Assembly (NCBI GenBank): GCA_963843645.1
Contig: CAWJLE010000003.1
Coordinates: forward strand, 1,984,001 to 2,048,000
Length of the DNA stretch: 64,000 nt
Direction: 5' to 3'
Source: CAWJLE01 sp963843645
Lineage (GTDB): Bacteria; Chloroflexota; Anaerolineae; DAOTYC01
Shown here: in pieces, positions 1 to 10,040 of the stretch
Layout of the letters: each line of letters opens with the position of its first letter
Numbering within the stretch: the first letter of the stretch is position 1
The notes under the pieces: generated by a model
Told to the model about the DNA's origin: nothing
Databases searched by the model: none
What the model saw: the letters and a program-made list of their open reading frames with translations, nothing else
Program-made: the position numbers and the translations under genes

Positions 1-104
1 ACGAACTTGGCGGATCGCTGAACGCCCGCGCCTCCAACCGGGGGAAACTCGTGGGCGATGAACAGCACCTGCCGACTGGCCGCAGAGCGGTGGTTTGAGG
101 ACAC
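1..104 (-). CDS. Glycosyltransferase, N-terminal part only
   Basis: Only the first 34 or so codons lie in the window; the gene runs off the left edge. A GTG start at 104 has an AGGAG ribosome site six bases upstream. The translation carries VLFIAHEFPPVGGAGVQR, the usual first strand and Gly-rich loop of GT-B glycosyltransferases with a GT4-type N-terminal domain, which use nucleotide-sugar donors. It is divergent from a Wzx-like flippase, so the pair probably belongs to an exopolysaccharide or cell-surface glycan cluster that continues to the left. The sugar specificity cannot be read from this fragment. Confidence 0.72.
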   Translation of the reverse strand, partial: MSSNHRSAASRQVLFIAHEFPPVGGAGVQRSAKF

Positions 105-136
105 TGGCTGGCAACTCCTGAGATTTCGACCCTAAA

Positions 137-165
137 ATTATAAGCGGGATAGGAACAAAAGGCAA
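137..165 (-). promoter_or_regulatory. Promoter for the glycosyltransferase
   Basis: On the minus strand TTGCCT (165-160) and TATAAT (142-137) are 17 bp apart, which places a start near 130 and a short leader before the GTG at 104. Confidence 0.6.
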
Positions 166-178
166 ACCTTGGGAAGGA

Positions 179-208
179 TTTCCGTCTTTGGTATCGTTCG
201 CGTATAAT
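179..208 (+). promoter_or_regulatory. Probable promoter for the flippase gene
   Basis: A perfect TATAAT lies at 203-208. The best -35 candidate (TTTCCG, 179-184) is weak and 18 bp away. The start codon of the flippase is at 244. Confidence 0.45.
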
Positions 209-243
209 CACATCAAATCAGAAAGTGGGTACTACTCATAGCC

Positions 244-1748
244 ATGTCACTCCGATCTCAAGCCTTTCGGGCAATGTTCTGGGTCGCACTGACCGGAAAT
301 CTGGGCAGGATCATCGCCTTCCTTACCCAATTGCTGCTGGCCCGACTGCTTGCCCCCAATGCCTTCGGTCTCATTGCTATCACAACGGTCGTACTCAACT
401 CGATTCAGGTATTTCAGGACGCCGGGCTAAGCCAGACGCTCATCGCGCGTCCCGAAAACTCCGAAGAAGTGTTGGACGCGGCCTTCTTTGTGTCCTTCGC
501 AATGGGCGCGGTGCTCTATGCCCTCGCACTGCTGGGAGCGCCTTTGGCTGCGGGCTTCTTCAACAACGTCGAGCTTACGCCCCTACTCAGGGTGCTGGCT
601 CTACGCCTGGTCATTGCCTCGCTGGAGATGTCCCGACCGCACTTCTGTCGAAAGACCTGAAGTTCAAGGCCCTGGCGTGGCCTAACCTGATTAGTGCACT
701 GAGCTTTGCGCTCGTGGCCATTCCGTTAGCCTCGTTGGGTCTTGGGGTCTGGAGTCTGGTTTGGGGCAATCTGGCCCGCGCGCTCATCGATACCGTCGCC
801 GTTTGGCTTCTGGTCTCCTGGCGACCTTCCATGCGCTTTAACGGTAGAGCGGCATTCGAGCTGCTCAACTACAGCAAACACGTCGTCAGCATCGCATTCG
901 GCGTCTTTCTCCAGCGGAATCTGGATACTGTTACCGTCGGCAAGCTCCTTGGAATGAGCGCCGTTGGCGCGTACAATCTCGCCTTCAGCCTCGCGAACGC
1001 TTTGCCACAACTATTGAACAGCGCGCTGTCCCCGGTGCTCCTGCCCACCTGCTCTCAGATCCAGAATGAGCGCGAGCGTCTCGCTAACGTGCACTTGCGG
1101 CTGGACAAATTCTTGTTGCTGGTCATTGTCCCGGCCGAGCTGCTCGTGGTTGTCCTGGCCAGGGATGGCATTTTGACGTTCTACGGCCCCAAGTGGGAGG
1201 CGGCGATCCTGCCGCTGCAAATACTGTGTTTGTACGCCCTGATTCGCCAGGTGGCCACGACCAATGGACCGATCCTCTTGGTGAGGAACAAAGCCAAACA
1301 ACTCAATTACTCGATCTACGCCAGCCTCGTCGTACTGATTCTCCTCGCCTACCCTGCTGCGCATTTCGGAGGGCTGCTCGGCATCAGCATCTTGATGATC
1401 GTCGTCGTTATGTCCAGTGCGAGCTTCACTTTCTACCACACTTTCAGTGCTCTCGGCACGCGTTGGACCGACTACCTTGCGCTCGCCGCAGCACCTTTTG
1501 GCGCTGCTATGGCGTCGGTGCTGATCTACGGCGCATTTCTCCGGCTGTTTCCATTGCACATCGCGGATTATCGCGTGGCCCAGATGCCGTTCAACGTGTT
1601 CGTGTTGAGTGCCAGAGGGATGGTTCTGCTGCTCAGCTACTTCGGAGTTGTCTACGTGCTCGACGGCGGACTCAGAGAGGACGTGAGGGCGACGATATCG
1701 CGTGTGAGACGCTTTCGCCGCTCTGGCAGCACGGTGGAGGCGCCGTAG
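244..1748 (+). CDS. Wzx-type polysaccharide/lipid-linked oligosaccharide flippase (one frameshift)
   Basis: A very hydrophobic protein of about 500 residues with many predicted membrane spans. It resembles the MOP (MATE-like) flippases that move lipid-linked glycans across the inner membrane. The N-terminus (MSLRSQAFRAMFWVALTGN) and the LLLARLLAPNAFGLIAI segment are typical of the family; the C-terminus is Arg-rich and cytoplasmic. The frame breaks near 629: residues up to ...VIASLEM are in one frame and PTALLSKDLKFKALAW continues in another. One missing G in the run gagatg-tcccg restores a single protein. No clear ribosome site precedes the ATG at 244. Its divergent neighbour is a glycosyltransferase, which supports a role in surface glycan assembly. 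Confidence 0.8.
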
Positions 1749-1890
1749 CGTGCAGAGGACAGGAACAGCCCAGGTCAAGCTCTTCCGGGGACATCCCGTC
1801 ACCACGACTTCTGTCGGATACGTCTTGTCGCTGAATGAGACTCTTCGGCAGCGGGCCAAGGATTTAAGTCACCGGCCAGCTGCCTCGTTT

Positions 1891-2250
1891 CTACTCCGCT
1901 CTAGCCCACTTCCCGTTCAGTTCAACCAGCAGCGCGCGCGCCTCGATCAGGTCCGGCAGGTCCGCCCCTCGCTGAACCAAGCGCCGCAGCCGAGCGATGC
2001 CCGGCTCAAACTCGCCGGCCTCGACCTGGCACCAACCCAGAGCGTTCTCGACCCATCCGCTTAGGAGCAGCAATCCTTTGTCCTGAATCAGGGCCTGCAG
2101 CTCCGCCGCGCTGCCGAGGACTACCTGCGCCAGGCGGCAGCTGATCCGAAGGGTGCAGCCCGCCACGTCCCAAAGGTCAGGTCGCCGGCCCGTTCGGACG
2201 CTTGCACGTGCTCCGGGTTGCCCAGCCTCTCGCCGCCACCAGCGGTGGAG
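1891..2250 (-). pseudogene. Fragment of a TPR-type protein (C-terminal remnant)
   Basis: The minus strand encodes a stretch with natural composition, including QALIQDKGLLLLSGWVENA and EPGIARLRRLVQRGADLP, ending at a stop at 1891. It looks like the last TPR-like helices of a large regulatory ATPase or SARP-type protein. No start codon, ribosome site or upstream domain is present, and the reading frame changes near 2150. It directly follows the acetyltransferase gene. I read it as a truncated remnant; it could instead be a frameshifted extension of the upstream gene. Confidence 0.35.
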
Positions 2251-2251
2251 G

Positions 2252-3301
2252 TCAGTCGATCTGCAGCTCCATCGCCAGCAGCGTGCGGCGCTTGCGGAAG
2301 CCCAACTCCAGCAGCGCGTCGACGGCGTGCTTCTTCGCCGGGTTGAGCTTGACCTGCACCGGTTGGATCGAGTGGCGGAGCAGCGGCCTGCAATCCTGCG
2401 CGTAGCAGGTCGCGCTCCACACGCCCCTCGTAGCGAGGATGCACCCACAGCATCAGCCGGTGCGCGCCGCCTGTCCGTGGCGCAGTCGTCGCCTGCAGAT
2501 AGCCGGCCAGACCGGAGCGGCCATCGACCACCAGGCGATAGGTACGGCGCCCGACGAAAAGCGCCGACCAGGCGTCCGCCACCGCCTGGAACCAATCGAG
2601 TTCGAAATCGATCTTCTGGAGAGGGGCAAGCCGCTGATCCTCCGCGGATGTGGCCCGCAGGACCAGCGAATACACGTCGGATCCTTCCTCAGGCTCGACT
2701 GGACGGGGGGCGAAGAGACTGTCTGAGGGACTCCCGGAGCTTTTGAACACTGCCGAAGTCTGGGAGCGACCAGCTCGGTCTCGGCCGTGACGACCGTGAA
2801 GCCCAGGCTGCGATAGAGTTCCAGAGCCCCGACGTTGTCGTCGCGCACCTGGAGGGAAACCGCGCGCCCGCCGCGCACCCGCACGTACTCGATGGCCTCC
2901 TCCAGCAAACAACGCGCGATGCCGCGCCGGCGATGCGAGGGCAAAACAGCGACATTCGAAATGCGCCACTGGGCAGGAAACGGGCCGGTCAGATTGAGGC
3001 TGGTGTTGCCGACGATCTGGCCATCGTCTTCCCAGACGAAGCCGGACAGGACCTCGCCGAAATCGGGGCTGGCCTGACGCAGCAACCACAGTAAGGGCCC
3101 GAGGTGGCCCAGCCGCCGCAGCTCGTGCAGCACCTCGCGACCCTCGCGATCCAGCTCATCAGAGAAGGCCTCCTCAATCAACGAGGCGACCGGGGTCAGA
3201 TCGGAGGAGGGATCGAGGCGGCGCGGACCGGGCGAGCGGTTCGTGCGCGGCTCGAAGCGACCACTGCCATGATTTACCTCGAATCCAATAGGGCGGGCCA
3301 A
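2252..3301 (-). CDS. GNAT-family N-acetyltransferase, probably tandem-domain (two frameshifts)
   Basis: Residues about 40-180 form a GNAT fold: the acetyl-CoA pyrophosphate loop is RRRGIARCLLEEAI and the final strand region is NVGALELYRSLGFTVV. A second half (LVLRATSAEDQRL to the end) looks like another, more divergent GNAT domain, so the whole is about 350 residues. The frame shifts near 2735 and again near 2395; the end QPVQVKLNPAKKHAVDALLE... stops at 2252. The start is uncertain: a TTG at 3301 opens the longest frame and no strong ribosome site is visible. The acetylated substrate is unknown. Confidence 0.7.
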
Positions 3302-3462
3302 TGCCCGCCGGCGCCTCGTCCCGAATGCTCGCCAAGAGTCCTGCTCAGCGAGGACGACCGCAGCGTTCGGAACGGATTCTCACCCCACTCAGGCCACCTG
3401 CTTCGCTTCAAACGATGCCCTGCGCGACCTTCAGCGACCCCAGCGAGATCGGGGCATTCCCC

Positions 3463-4514
3463 TTATTCGCCCTGCGGCTGCTGGAACAGAAACAACGTCA
3501 CCCCGATCTGGATCTCGTCGTCGGGCTGCAGCACGTGCTGGTCGATGCGTTGGCCGTTCACCAGCGTGCTGTTGGTGCTCTGCAAATCGTGGATGTAGTA
3601 ACTGGGCCCCACGCGCACGATCTTAGCGTGGTGTCGGGATACCATGGGATGGTTGATGACGATGTCGCAGTCATCGCCACGGCCGAGCACCGTCGTCTTC
3701 TGATCCAGGCTGTAGACCGTGCCGTCATCGTCGCCGCCGACGACCTGCAGCGTAGGGCGCGTGCTCAGCTTGGGAATCGACTGCATCACCAGCGTGGTTT
3801 CGGCTTCTGACCGTGCTCCGGACGCCGCGGCGCTCGACCGGCTCTGGCGTCGAGAGGTCCAGTGGACCGGCCGCCGCCGGATCCGCCCACTCACGGCCGG
3901 GACGGGCCGCGACGGTCTGACTGTCGGGCCAGGACGAATGGCTTCAGGCGGACCCTGGACCTTTGGGCTTGTGGCGCGTGGTGAAGAAGAACACGGCGAA
4001 GATCAGCACTGCCAGGCCGATGACAGCAGCGACAGCCACGCCGATCAGCAGGCCGGAGCCGCCGCCGGGCGGCGGCGCGGGTGGAGGCGGCCGCTCGGAG
4101 CGCCTGCTTCCGGTGCCGTGCCGCCGGCTCCGCCGGGCGGCACCGTGGCCACCAATTCCTGCAGAGTGAACGTCCCCTCAGCCGTGTTGCCGGAGTTGTC
4201 CTTGGCCGTGATACTTCAGTGGGCCGGGCTTGAACTTGGCCTGGTCCGTCGGTGCGAAAGCGATCACCAGAAACTCGCCGGAGTTATTCGCCTGGGGCGC
4301 AATCGTCTGACCGAAGGCCTGGATCTCGACCTGGGAGTTGGGGGTGAAGCCACTGCCCTTCAGGAACACTTGCAAGCCGTAAGTTCCCTTGTCGGGCTCT
4401 ACCTGCAGCTTGCTCCCCCCTGCGCCCAAACGAGCGGGACCGCAACGATCAAGACAAGCGACGACAAGCAGGCCCACCAGCCCACACGGGGTGCACGTAG
4501 TGCCCTTTGCTCAT
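3463..4514 (-). CDS. Signal peptide - TIG-like domain - TM - FHA membrane protein (several frameshifts)
   Basis: Four pieces in different frames join into one logical protein. The ATG at 4514 has the strong ribosome site GAGGAGAGGAT. A signal peptide (CLSSLVLIVAVPLVWA) is followed by an IPT/TIG-like beta domain (GTYGLQVFLKGSGFTPNS). A Pro/Gly-rich linker leads to one membrane span (LLIGVAVAAVIGLAVLIFAV, about 4000-4060) and a basic cytoplasmic tail. The C-terminus is an FHA domain with TVLGRGDDCDI, MVSRHHAKI and LQSTNSTLVNG, the conserved phosphothreonine-binding Arg, Ser-x-x-His and Asn positions. This topology would connect an outside domain to a phospho-Thr reader inside. Frames break near 4490, 4410, 4212 and 4080. 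FHA proteins are usual partners of Ser/Thr kinases such as the one at 41.5 kb. Confidence 0.7.
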
Positions 4515-4578
4515 GACGTCTATCCTCTCCTCGCCCGATGATCCATCGCCCAGCTATAAACCACCCAGTATAACATGG

Positions 4579-4600
4579 GTATAATCTGGCGAGATTATAC
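4579..4600. promoter_or_regulatory. Palindrome with TATAAT on both strands
   Basis: GTATAATCT (4579-4587) and AGATTATAC (4592-4600) are perfect inverted copies around a 4-bp centre. Each strand thereby carries TATAAT (plus 4580-4585; minus 4599-4594). The minus-strand box suits the FHA gene that starts at 4514. It may be a symmetric bidirectional promoter or an operator over a -10 box. Confidence 0.5.
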
Positions 4601-4650
4601 TGTAACCAAAATGGCGTGTCAACTCCATTGCCGTACGGATCGCGAGTTGC

Positions 4651-4732
4651 ACCGTGAAGCCACGGAGAGCGCCGAGTGAACCCCGCGGATTCCTTTGCCC
4701 TGCTCGGTGTTCTCCATGTCTCGGTGGTGAAA
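4651..4732. repeat. Dispersed intergenic repeat (CACGGAGAGC...TCTCGGTGGTG type)
   Basis: The segment has the look of a widely scattered non-coding repeat in environmental bacteria, with the phrases CCACGGAGAGCGCCGAGTGA and TTCTCCATGTCTCGGTGGTG around TTCCTTTGCCCTGCTCGGTG. Only one copy is present here; I recognise it by type, not by comparison. Confidence 0.4.
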
Positions 4733-4867
4733 CACGAGTTCGGGGTCGCCACCGAAACCCTTTGCACACGATTCCATTCGGCCGAATTGGCGGATTTTCA
4801 GCATTCGTGATAAAATGCACCAGTCCAGTCGATGAGCACCTTAACCCTTCGTTCGTTCGAGCACATT

Positions 4868-4896
4868 TTGACACAGGCTGGGATTGGTGCTATACT
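4868..4896 (+). promoter_or_regulatory. Promoter for hppA
   Basis: TTGACA (4868-4873), 17-bp spacer, TATACT (4891-4896). Predicted start about 4903, giving a leader of about 275 nt. Confidence 0.75.
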
Positions 4897-5179
4897 CATA
4901 ATTGGGCAAGAATGGTTTATCGCAAGTATGCAAAGTCTTCAATCCAGTCTACAACGTCGCCAAATAATGGTGTTTGGCCCCGGTCGTTGAGGTGCGTGTG
5001 GGCTTATTTGTTGGAGTCGGGCACTTCACCCGCTCCATTTTTGTTTGTTCGCGACCGGTGCGGCCTTGGCCCAAGCTGTGCCTGTCGCCTGTCCCCTGGC
5101 TAAACGCTCCGCCCGATTCTTCTGGCGTCGAGCGTTGCTTATATCTTATTCATACCAAACCTAAGGAGGAATAGGGTAA

Positions 5180-7458
5180 ATGGCGGAGTTGAACAGTTTA
5201 GAGCAAACTATGCTCTACGGCGTCATCGTCGTCGCATTCATCAGCCTGGTATATGCAGCGTGGCTATTCTGCGACACGATTCGTCGCGACAAGGGCACCA
5301 AGGAAATGCAGCGGGTCTGGGCGGCTATCAAGGAAGGCGCCAATGCCTATCTGGGCACGCAGTTGATGACCATCCTGCCGATCCTGGTCGGGCTGGCCGT
5401 GCTGCTGTTCTTCAGCGTCTACGTCATCCAGCCGACCGTGGAAGCGCTGAAGATGTTCAGCAACGACGTCAGTGCCGCGCGGCTGAGATCGGCCTCGGTC
5501 GCGCGCTTGCTTTCGTCTTGGGCTCGGCCTTCTCGATTATCGTCGGGCAGTTGGGCATGCGCGTGGCCGTTGAAGGCAACATCCGCGTCACGGCGGAAGC
5601 GGTCAAAGAGCACTACAACGAGGCCCTGACCGTGGCTTACCGCTCCGGCACCTTCACCGGTATGTTGACCGACGGCCTGGGCCTGTTGGGCGGCACTACC
5701 ATCTTCATGATCTTCGGCAAGGCCTCTCCGGACGTGTTGCTGGGCTTCGGCCTCGGCGGCACGCTGGTCGCGCTCTTCATGCGTATCGGCGGCGGTATCT
5801 ACACCAAGTCGGCTGACGTGGGCGCGGACCTGGTCGGCAAGGTCGAGCAGGGCCTGCCCGAAGACGACCCGCGCAACGCCGCGGTGATCGCCGACCTGGT
5901 TGGCGACAACGTGGGTGACTGCGCCGGCATGGCCGCCGACATCTTCGAGTCCTACGAAGTCACCATCGTCTCCACGCTGATTCTGGGCATTTTCCTGTAT
6001 CACGAAACCGGCAACACGTTCTGGATCGTCTATCCGCTGATCGTCCGCGCGATCGGTGTGCTGTCGTCCATCATCGGTACGTTCACCGTGCCGATCTGGG
6101 AGAGCTTCCCCATCAAATGGCTGCGGTCGCACGACGCCGAGGAGTCGATGTTCCGCTCCTACGAAGTCTCGTCCATCAACACCGATCGTTCTTCGCCTTC
6201 GTCTTCTCCCTGGCCTATGCCGGTGAGTGGCAGTTGGCGACCCTGAACATGGTCGGTGTCTTCCTCGCCGTGGCGTTCAACCCGTTGACCTCCCTCTTCA
6301 CGTCCATCAAGCGCAAGGCCGTCATCGAGGTGGCGGAATCCACCAAGACCGGCACGGCTACGACGGTGCTGTCCGGTATGGCCCTCGGTATGGAAGCCAG
6401 CGTGTGGTCCCTCGTCGCAATCGTGGTCGCGCTGAGCAGCCAGCTATCTGGTCTTCTGGGGCCGATCGCCGATCTATATGCTCTATGGTGTGGCCATGAT
6501 CGGTATCGGTATGCTGTCCCACACCGGCAATAACGTGGCCATGGATGCGTTCGGCCCGATCTCCGACAACGCCAACGGCATCGGTGAGATGGCGCACGTC
6601 GGGCCGAAGGCCTACGCCCTGCTGGCCGAGCTGGACGCGGTGGGCAATACCACCAAGGCCATCACCAAGCAGGTCGCCATCGCCTCCGCCGTCATCGCCG
6701 CGACCTCTTTGTTCTTCTCCTTCATGGCCGACGCGCTGACGCTGTCGAATCCCGGCGTGCCGGTGGCGGACCTGCTGACCCGTGGCATCCCGGTGTCGAG
6801 CCTGGATGGCACCATCGGCTTGCTGTTGGGTGGCGCGCTGCCCTTCTTGTTCTCGTCCTACTGCCTGCGCGCGGTGGCCCGTGGCGCCAACATGGTGGTG
6901 GCTGAAGTCCGCCGCCAGTTCAAGGTCCCGGGCGTGCTTGAAGGCAACGTCGATCCCGACTATGCCAAGGTCGTGGCGATCACCACCGCCGCCGCTCAGA
7001 AAGAGCTGGTCAGCCTGGTGGTGCTCTCGGTGGGCGTGCCCCTCCTGGTCGGCCTGGTCTTCGGTGTGATGGCCCTGGGCACCTTCCTGGCGGGCGTGAT
7101 CCTGTCCGGCCAGTTGTTGGCCGTCTACATGGCCATCGCCGGTGGCGCACTGGACAACGCCAAGAAGTACGTGGAAGACGGCCACTTTGGCGGCAAGGGC
7201 TCACCGGCGCACAAAGCCGGTGTTGAGGGCGACACCGTCGGCGATCCGCTCAAGGACACCGCCGGTCCCGCTCTGAACCCGATGATCAAGGTGGTCAACA
7301 TGGTCTCTCTGTTGGCCGCCCCGTTGATGATCGAGGGCGCAGGCAAGGTCGGCAGCTATATCGCCATCGTGATCCTGGTGGGCCTGATCTATTGGGCGCT
7401 CGGCCGCAGCAAGGCCGAAGTGACCATGACCGTTCCGATTCCTGTTCCCAACGCCTGA
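5180..7458 (+). CDS. hppA: K+-independent membrane-bound proton-pumping pyrophosphatase (several frameshifts)
   Basis: The enzyme hydrolyses pyrophosphate and pumps H+ across the membrane. The start at 5180 has AAGGAGGA ten bases upstream. Family motifs are clear: the substrate segment GGGIYTKSADVGADLVGKVE, the acidic DNVGDCAGMAADIFESYE, the second acidic site AFGPISDNANGIGEM, and DTVGDPLKDTAGPALNP near the end. The GNTTKA motif (lysine codon at 6655) carries Lys where K+-dependent enzymes have Ala, so the K+-independent H+-pumping class is predicted. Full length is about 760 residues, normal for the family. The frame breaks near 5480, 6184, 6440 and 6462; all conserved blocks survive in the other frames. 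A strong terminator follows. Confidence 0.92.
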
Positions 7459-7487
7459 TTCCAAGGCAATCGTTGTGCGGATTTTTG

Positions 7488-7520
7488 CGAGGGAGGCTCT
7501 CCATGGAGCCTCCCTCGTTT
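7488..7520 (+). terminator. Rho-independent terminator of hppA
   Basis: A 12-bp perfect stem (CGAGGGAGGCTC / GAGCCTCCCTCG) with a 6-nt loop is followed by a short T run, 30 bp after the hppA stop. Confidence 0.75.
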
Positions 7521-7544
7521 GCGTGCTGGCCGCGCGCAGTTTTG

Positions 7545-7553
7545 TGGTATAAT
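7545..7553 (+). promoter_or_regulatory. Extended -10 promoter for the WD40 gene
   Basis: TGGTATAAT forms an extended -10; no good -35 lies 17 bp upstream. The gene starts at 7606. Confidence 0.5.
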
Positions 7554-7605
7554 GCGCCGGGTATTTTCACGTAGACAAACCAAAACTTCTTCGGAGGACG
7601 AGTTC

Positions 7606-8472
7606 ATGGCGAAGCGGATGCGCAGACGGCTGGCGGCGATGATCCTGGTGGCTCTGAGCATGGGCCTTCTCTCGCTGGGAGTAGGGGCATTGGGCCGCGA
7701 TTCGGCGGATGCCGGCTTCGTGCTCTACAGCGCAGCGGCAGCGCAGGTGGCGGCGACTTCGACACCTGAGGTCACCGTCGCGGTCACAACCACCTTGACG
7801 GTGCCTCCCGCAGTCAGGGTCTCGCCCGCCGCGGAAATGACGCTCACCGCCACGTCGACGCTCAGCCCGACCGTCACGGCCACTTTGACTCCGACCGTGG
7901 CGCCGACCATCACGCCCGTCGCTCCGCTGCGCGCGAATGCCCCCGTCATCGATCCGACCGACGCCGCGCGAGTGGGACTCGTGCGAACGCTCGTCAACCG
8001 GCAGCCCGCCTGGAGCGTGGCGTTCTCGCCGGATGGGTCGCTCGTGGCCGCCGGCGGCGATGATGGCCTGCTGCGCATCTGGCACGTGGAGGATGGCACG
8101 CTGCTGCGCGCCCTCACCGGGCACACTCACTCGATCTGGTGCGTGGCTTTCTCTCCGGACGGCCGACTCCTCGCGTCCGGTGGGGATGACGCCACCGTCC
8201 GCCTGTGGAACGTGGCCGACGGCTCGCTCCTGCGCACGCTGGCGGGGCACACTCAAGCGGTAATGAGCCTGAGCTTCTCGGGGGATGGGCGCACCCTGGC
8301 GTCCGGCGGCGCCGACGACACGATTCGCCTCTGGCAGGTCGCCACCGGCGCCTCGCTCGCCGTGCTGGATGGGTCGGACGACACCGTGTGGGGGTTGGCC
8401 TTCTCTCCCGACGGCAAGACGCTGACGTCTGCCGGAGAGGATGGCGCCGTCCGGTTCTGGCAGGTGCAGTAG
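7606..8472 (+). CDS. Exported WD40-repeat protein with Thr-rich linker
   Basis: A 288-residue protein, start ATG 7606 with GGAGG nine bases upstream. The N-terminus has basic residues then a hydrophobic stretch (about residues 10-30), so it is exported or membrane-anchored. A Thr/Pro/Val linker (about 45-105) separates this from four WD40 repeats. Their ends read RIWHV, RLWNV, RLWQV and RFWQV, each preceded by VAFSPDG- or LSFSGDG-like strands. Four blades are fewer than the seven of a closed propeller, so it may oligomerise or represent a partial propeller. No catalytic residue is visible; a binding or scaffold role outside the cell is likely. It stands alone between a terminator and a convergent peptidase gene. 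Confidence 0.78.
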   Translation: MAKRMRRRLAAMILVALSMGLLSLGVGALGRDSADAGFVLYSAAAAQVAATSTPEVTVAVTTTLTVPPAVRVSPAAEMTLTATSTLSPTVTATLTPTVAPTITPVAPLRANAPVIDPTDAARVGLVRTLVNRQPAWSVAFSPDGSLVAAGGDDGLLRIWHVEDGTLLRALTGHTHSIWCVAFSPDGRLLASGGDDATVRLWNVADGSLLRTLAGHTQAVMSLSFSGDGRTLASGGADDTIRLWQVATGASLAVLDGSDDTVWGLAFSPDGKTLTSAGEDGAVRFWQVQ

Positions 8473-8476
8473 CGGC

Positions 8477-9770
8477 CTACGCCTGATATCGGAACGTGAA
8501 AAGCGTGACCCATGGACTGTAGTTGCCGGCGCCGTCCTTGGTACGCACGCGAAGGTAGTAAACGCCGGGCGCGACCGCGCCCGGATTCCAGCGCTGATCG
8601 GTCGTCCAGTTCGCCGCGGTCCCGGTGGGGCTGGTGCCCCAGTACACTTCGTAGCCCGTCACGCCGCAGCCGACGTCCTGCGCCCCCTGCCACGTGAAAT
8701 CGGGATCGTTGAGGCCGTTCTGCGGCAGATCGTTCGGCGCGCCGTGGACTTCCATCGCGGACGCAGGCGGCGTCGGAGGATCCGGGTCGTACCCGTACCA
8801 TCCCACCGTGGTCGTCGCCACGTTGCTGGACAGGTCCCACGCGCGAATCTGCAGCGTATGCACGCCTTTGCCGCCATCGCTCAGGTGCACGGCGCCCGAA
8901 TCCGCCAGCGCCTTCGCCGGAAGTCCGGGCGCATCCCGGTCCCAGCCGAGGTTGTAGCCACGCACGCCCGAGCCGGGCTTGTCGATGATCCTCCAGGAGA
9001 TGCTCTCGTTGCTGTGGTACCACGTATTTGGCGAGGGCGCCGCCAGGATGATCTGCGGCGAGCTTTTGTCCTCATCGGGGCAGGAAGGGGGATCGCCCAG
9101 CCAGCGGTACGACGCGCCCATGAGCCCGGGCCGCCGGACGTTCGGCTGCGGGTAGCGGAAGGCGGCGCGTAGATGTCGTACGGATCGACGAGGTGGCCGC
9201 CCTGGCGTACCTCGAAGTGCAGGTGAACGCACGGCGGAGGGCAGCGGTCGATCCAGCTGCGGTCGCCCGACACGCCAATCTTGAATGCCCGCCCGATGCT
9301 CACCGTGTCCGGGCAGCGGGGAATGCTCGGCTCCACCGCCGAAGGTGTTGGTAGCGCGTCTCGAACGAGCCGATGTGCTGGATTCGGACCTGCGGACCCG
9401 GATCGTGGCCGCCGCCGCTTTGCCAACACGCGTCGCCCGGCGCGGCAGACAGAACGTCGAAGCGCTGCCAGGCGGTTTTGCTGCCAGACGCGCCCTTCCC
9501 GTAATCGATGGCCCCGTGATAGCTCCCATCGGAATACTGCCAGCCCGCCAGCAGGCGCATGTCACCGGACCAACGGAATGGATAGGTGAAGAAACCATTC
9601 CCCGCGGCGAGGGCGGACGGCAACCCAAACGCGCGCTCCTCCTCGACCGGACCTCCGGCAGACCAGCAGAGCGGTACCAGGATCACCAGCAGAGACCACA
9701 AGGCGATCAGGGCAATCCGACCAGCCGGGCGATAGCAACGACCTCGTGATTGTGATGCTGATGAGGCCAT
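8477..9770 (-). CDS. Secreted M23-family metalloendopeptidase with C-terminal beta domains (two frameshifts)
   Basis: Zn-dependent peptidases of this family cut peptidoglycan cross-links. After an N-terminal signal anchor (IALIALWSLLVILVPLCWSA) come the two metal motifs. The first is SYHGAIDYG (His and Asp ligands); the second is HLHFEV. Behind the catalytic domain are two Ig/FN3-like segments; the last has GYEVYWGTSPTGTAANW and GVYYLRVRTKDGAGNYS, typical of fibronectin-type strands. The frame breaks near 9330 and near 9160, between domains and inside the peptidase. The start ATG at 9770 lies 57 bp downstream of a good minus-strand promoter. Total length about 430 residues. Confidence 0.8.
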
Positions 9771-9826
9771 GGGCTGATCGTCCTCAGGTAGGCATGCAAG
9801 AAGTAACTCCAGGTAAATACAAAGTT

Positions 9827-9855
9827 ATTATATCAGCAATTCGCCGAGTGGTCAA
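9827..9855 (-). promoter_or_regulatory. Promoter for the M23 peptidase
   Basis: TTGACC (9855-9850), 17 bp, TATAAT (9832-9827) on the minus strand. Confidence 0.7.
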
Positions 9856-9885
9856 GAGGAGATTCTGGCGGGTGCAGCCGATTAT

Positions 9886-9964
9886 GGCGCGGCTCAAGGC
9901 GGGCGACCCCACTCTCGGCTGGGGGGAGAGGCCGGAAGTGGGGTCGCCCGCCCTGAGCCGCGCC
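9886..9964. repeat. Hairpin repeat, family A (GGGCGACC type)
   Basis: 28-bp arms (9886-9913 and 9937-9964) match with one mismatch around a 23-nt loop. The core GGCGGGCGACCCC relates it to the elements at 12195, 17635 and 63165. Confidence 0.7.
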
Positions 9965-10040
9965 GGGACCTCCGGATGGATTGTAGGATCATGGCCGACT
10001 ATGGACCGTCGCCGGACCCAGCAGTCAGGCCACCAGGACT

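Larger units (their letters stand above)
4515..5179. other. 665-bp intergenic region between the FHA protein and hppA
   Basis: It holds a symmetric promoter-like palindrome (4579-4600), a dispersed repeat (4651-4732), a consensus promoter (4868-4896) and a leader of about 275 nt before hppA. I see no gene and no riboswitch I can name. Confidence 0.6.

Noticed and set aside
4903..5179. Riboswitch in the 275-nt hppA leader
   Set aside because: No conserved core or terminator/antiterminator pair was recognisable.
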